The notes under the pieces: generated by a model
Seen by the model: the letters and a program-made list of their open reading frames with translations, nothing else
The model's database searches: none
What the model was told of the DNA's origin: nothing
In this document: positions 63,851 to 64,000 of the stretch, piece after piece
How the letters are laid out: each line of letters begins with the position of its first letter
Numbering within the stretch: position 1 is the stretch's first letter
Position numbers and translations under genes: made by a program
Origin: Glandiceps talaboti
Taxonomy: Eukaryota; Hemichordata; Enteropneusta; Spengelidae
Assembly: GCF_964340395.1 (NCBI RefSeq)
Contig: NC_135554.1
Location: 20,008,592-20,072,591, forward strand
DNA: 64,000 nucleotides
Direction: 5' to 3'

Positions 63851-64000
63851 GTAAGGGCTAGCCCAAAGTGTCTTGGAAAAGTTGAAATTTTCCTTAGAGC
63901 TAATTTCTATTTTGTGGGTTGAGTAATGTATGGTAATCTATTCAATAACCCATGACCTCTAGGATATGTACATTAACATACATGATTATAATGTTTGTGT
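63851..64000 (+). other. Right edge of window
   Basis: If the donor at 63851 is used this is intron; if not, the open frame reads on to a TGA at 63920-63922. Nothing else is visible. Confidence 0.3.

Overview
The window is AT-rich eukaryotic DNA (roughly two thirds A/T by eye). It looks like a large intron or gene-poor intergenic stretch of an animal genome, probably a marine invertebrate. The grounds are compositional and repeat-based: SINE-like elements with a trinucleotide (ATT)n tail, many short foldback/MITE-type DNA elements, abundant tetranucleotide microsatellites (CAGA, CATA, GGAT), and frequent ACATGTAC palindromes. I cannot name the species. I see no bacterial operon layout, rRNA, convincing tRNA gene, CRISPR array or virus-like gene.

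No recognisable protein-coding gene lies in the first 63 kb. Open frames there are short. The longest are products of tandem repeats (12.6-13.0, 15.0-15.4, 16.7-17.1, 34.7-35.1, 39.6-40.0 kb) or of transposon sequence, and are not called as genes. The only coding-like signal is in the last 800 bases: two short open segments on the + strand next to good splice signals (63233-63337 and 63679-63850). They may be 5' exons of a gene continuing beyond the right edge, but their splice phases do not match each other directly.

Layout: 1-12 kb, unique AT-rich DNA with a SINE-like element (4.2-4.5 kb), a reverse copy of a dispersed repeat (4.6-4.9 kb) and MITE family A copies (4.05 and 8.2-8.55 kb). 12.7-17 kb, a cluster of five tandem repeats. 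18.8-24.1 kb, a second SINE-like element, a 119-bp duplication and TIR element family B. 25-40 kb, microsatellites and degenerate repeats, plus two family A copies. 41-50 kb, an AAGCTTG-rich cluster, a marine-invertebrate-type interspersed repeat and a 240-bp foldback element with 14-bp perfect ends. 52-56 kb, a small GC-rich islet with a 34-bp direct repeat that carries splice signals, a ~64-bp minisatellite of palindromic nuclear-receptor-like half-sites, and a ~44-bp minisatellite of 16 units. 57-61.7 kb, a family A copy, a long degenerate array, and two more TIR elements around a repeat built on a perfect 22-bp palindrome.

Most of the interpretable structure is therefore non-autonomous mobile DNA and satellites. 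The points most worth following are MITE family A with its shared termini, the insertion-like 310-bp candidate intron at 52.3-52.67 kb, the palindromic minisatellites at 53.5, 55.5 and 60.8 kb, and the possible gene start at the right edge.
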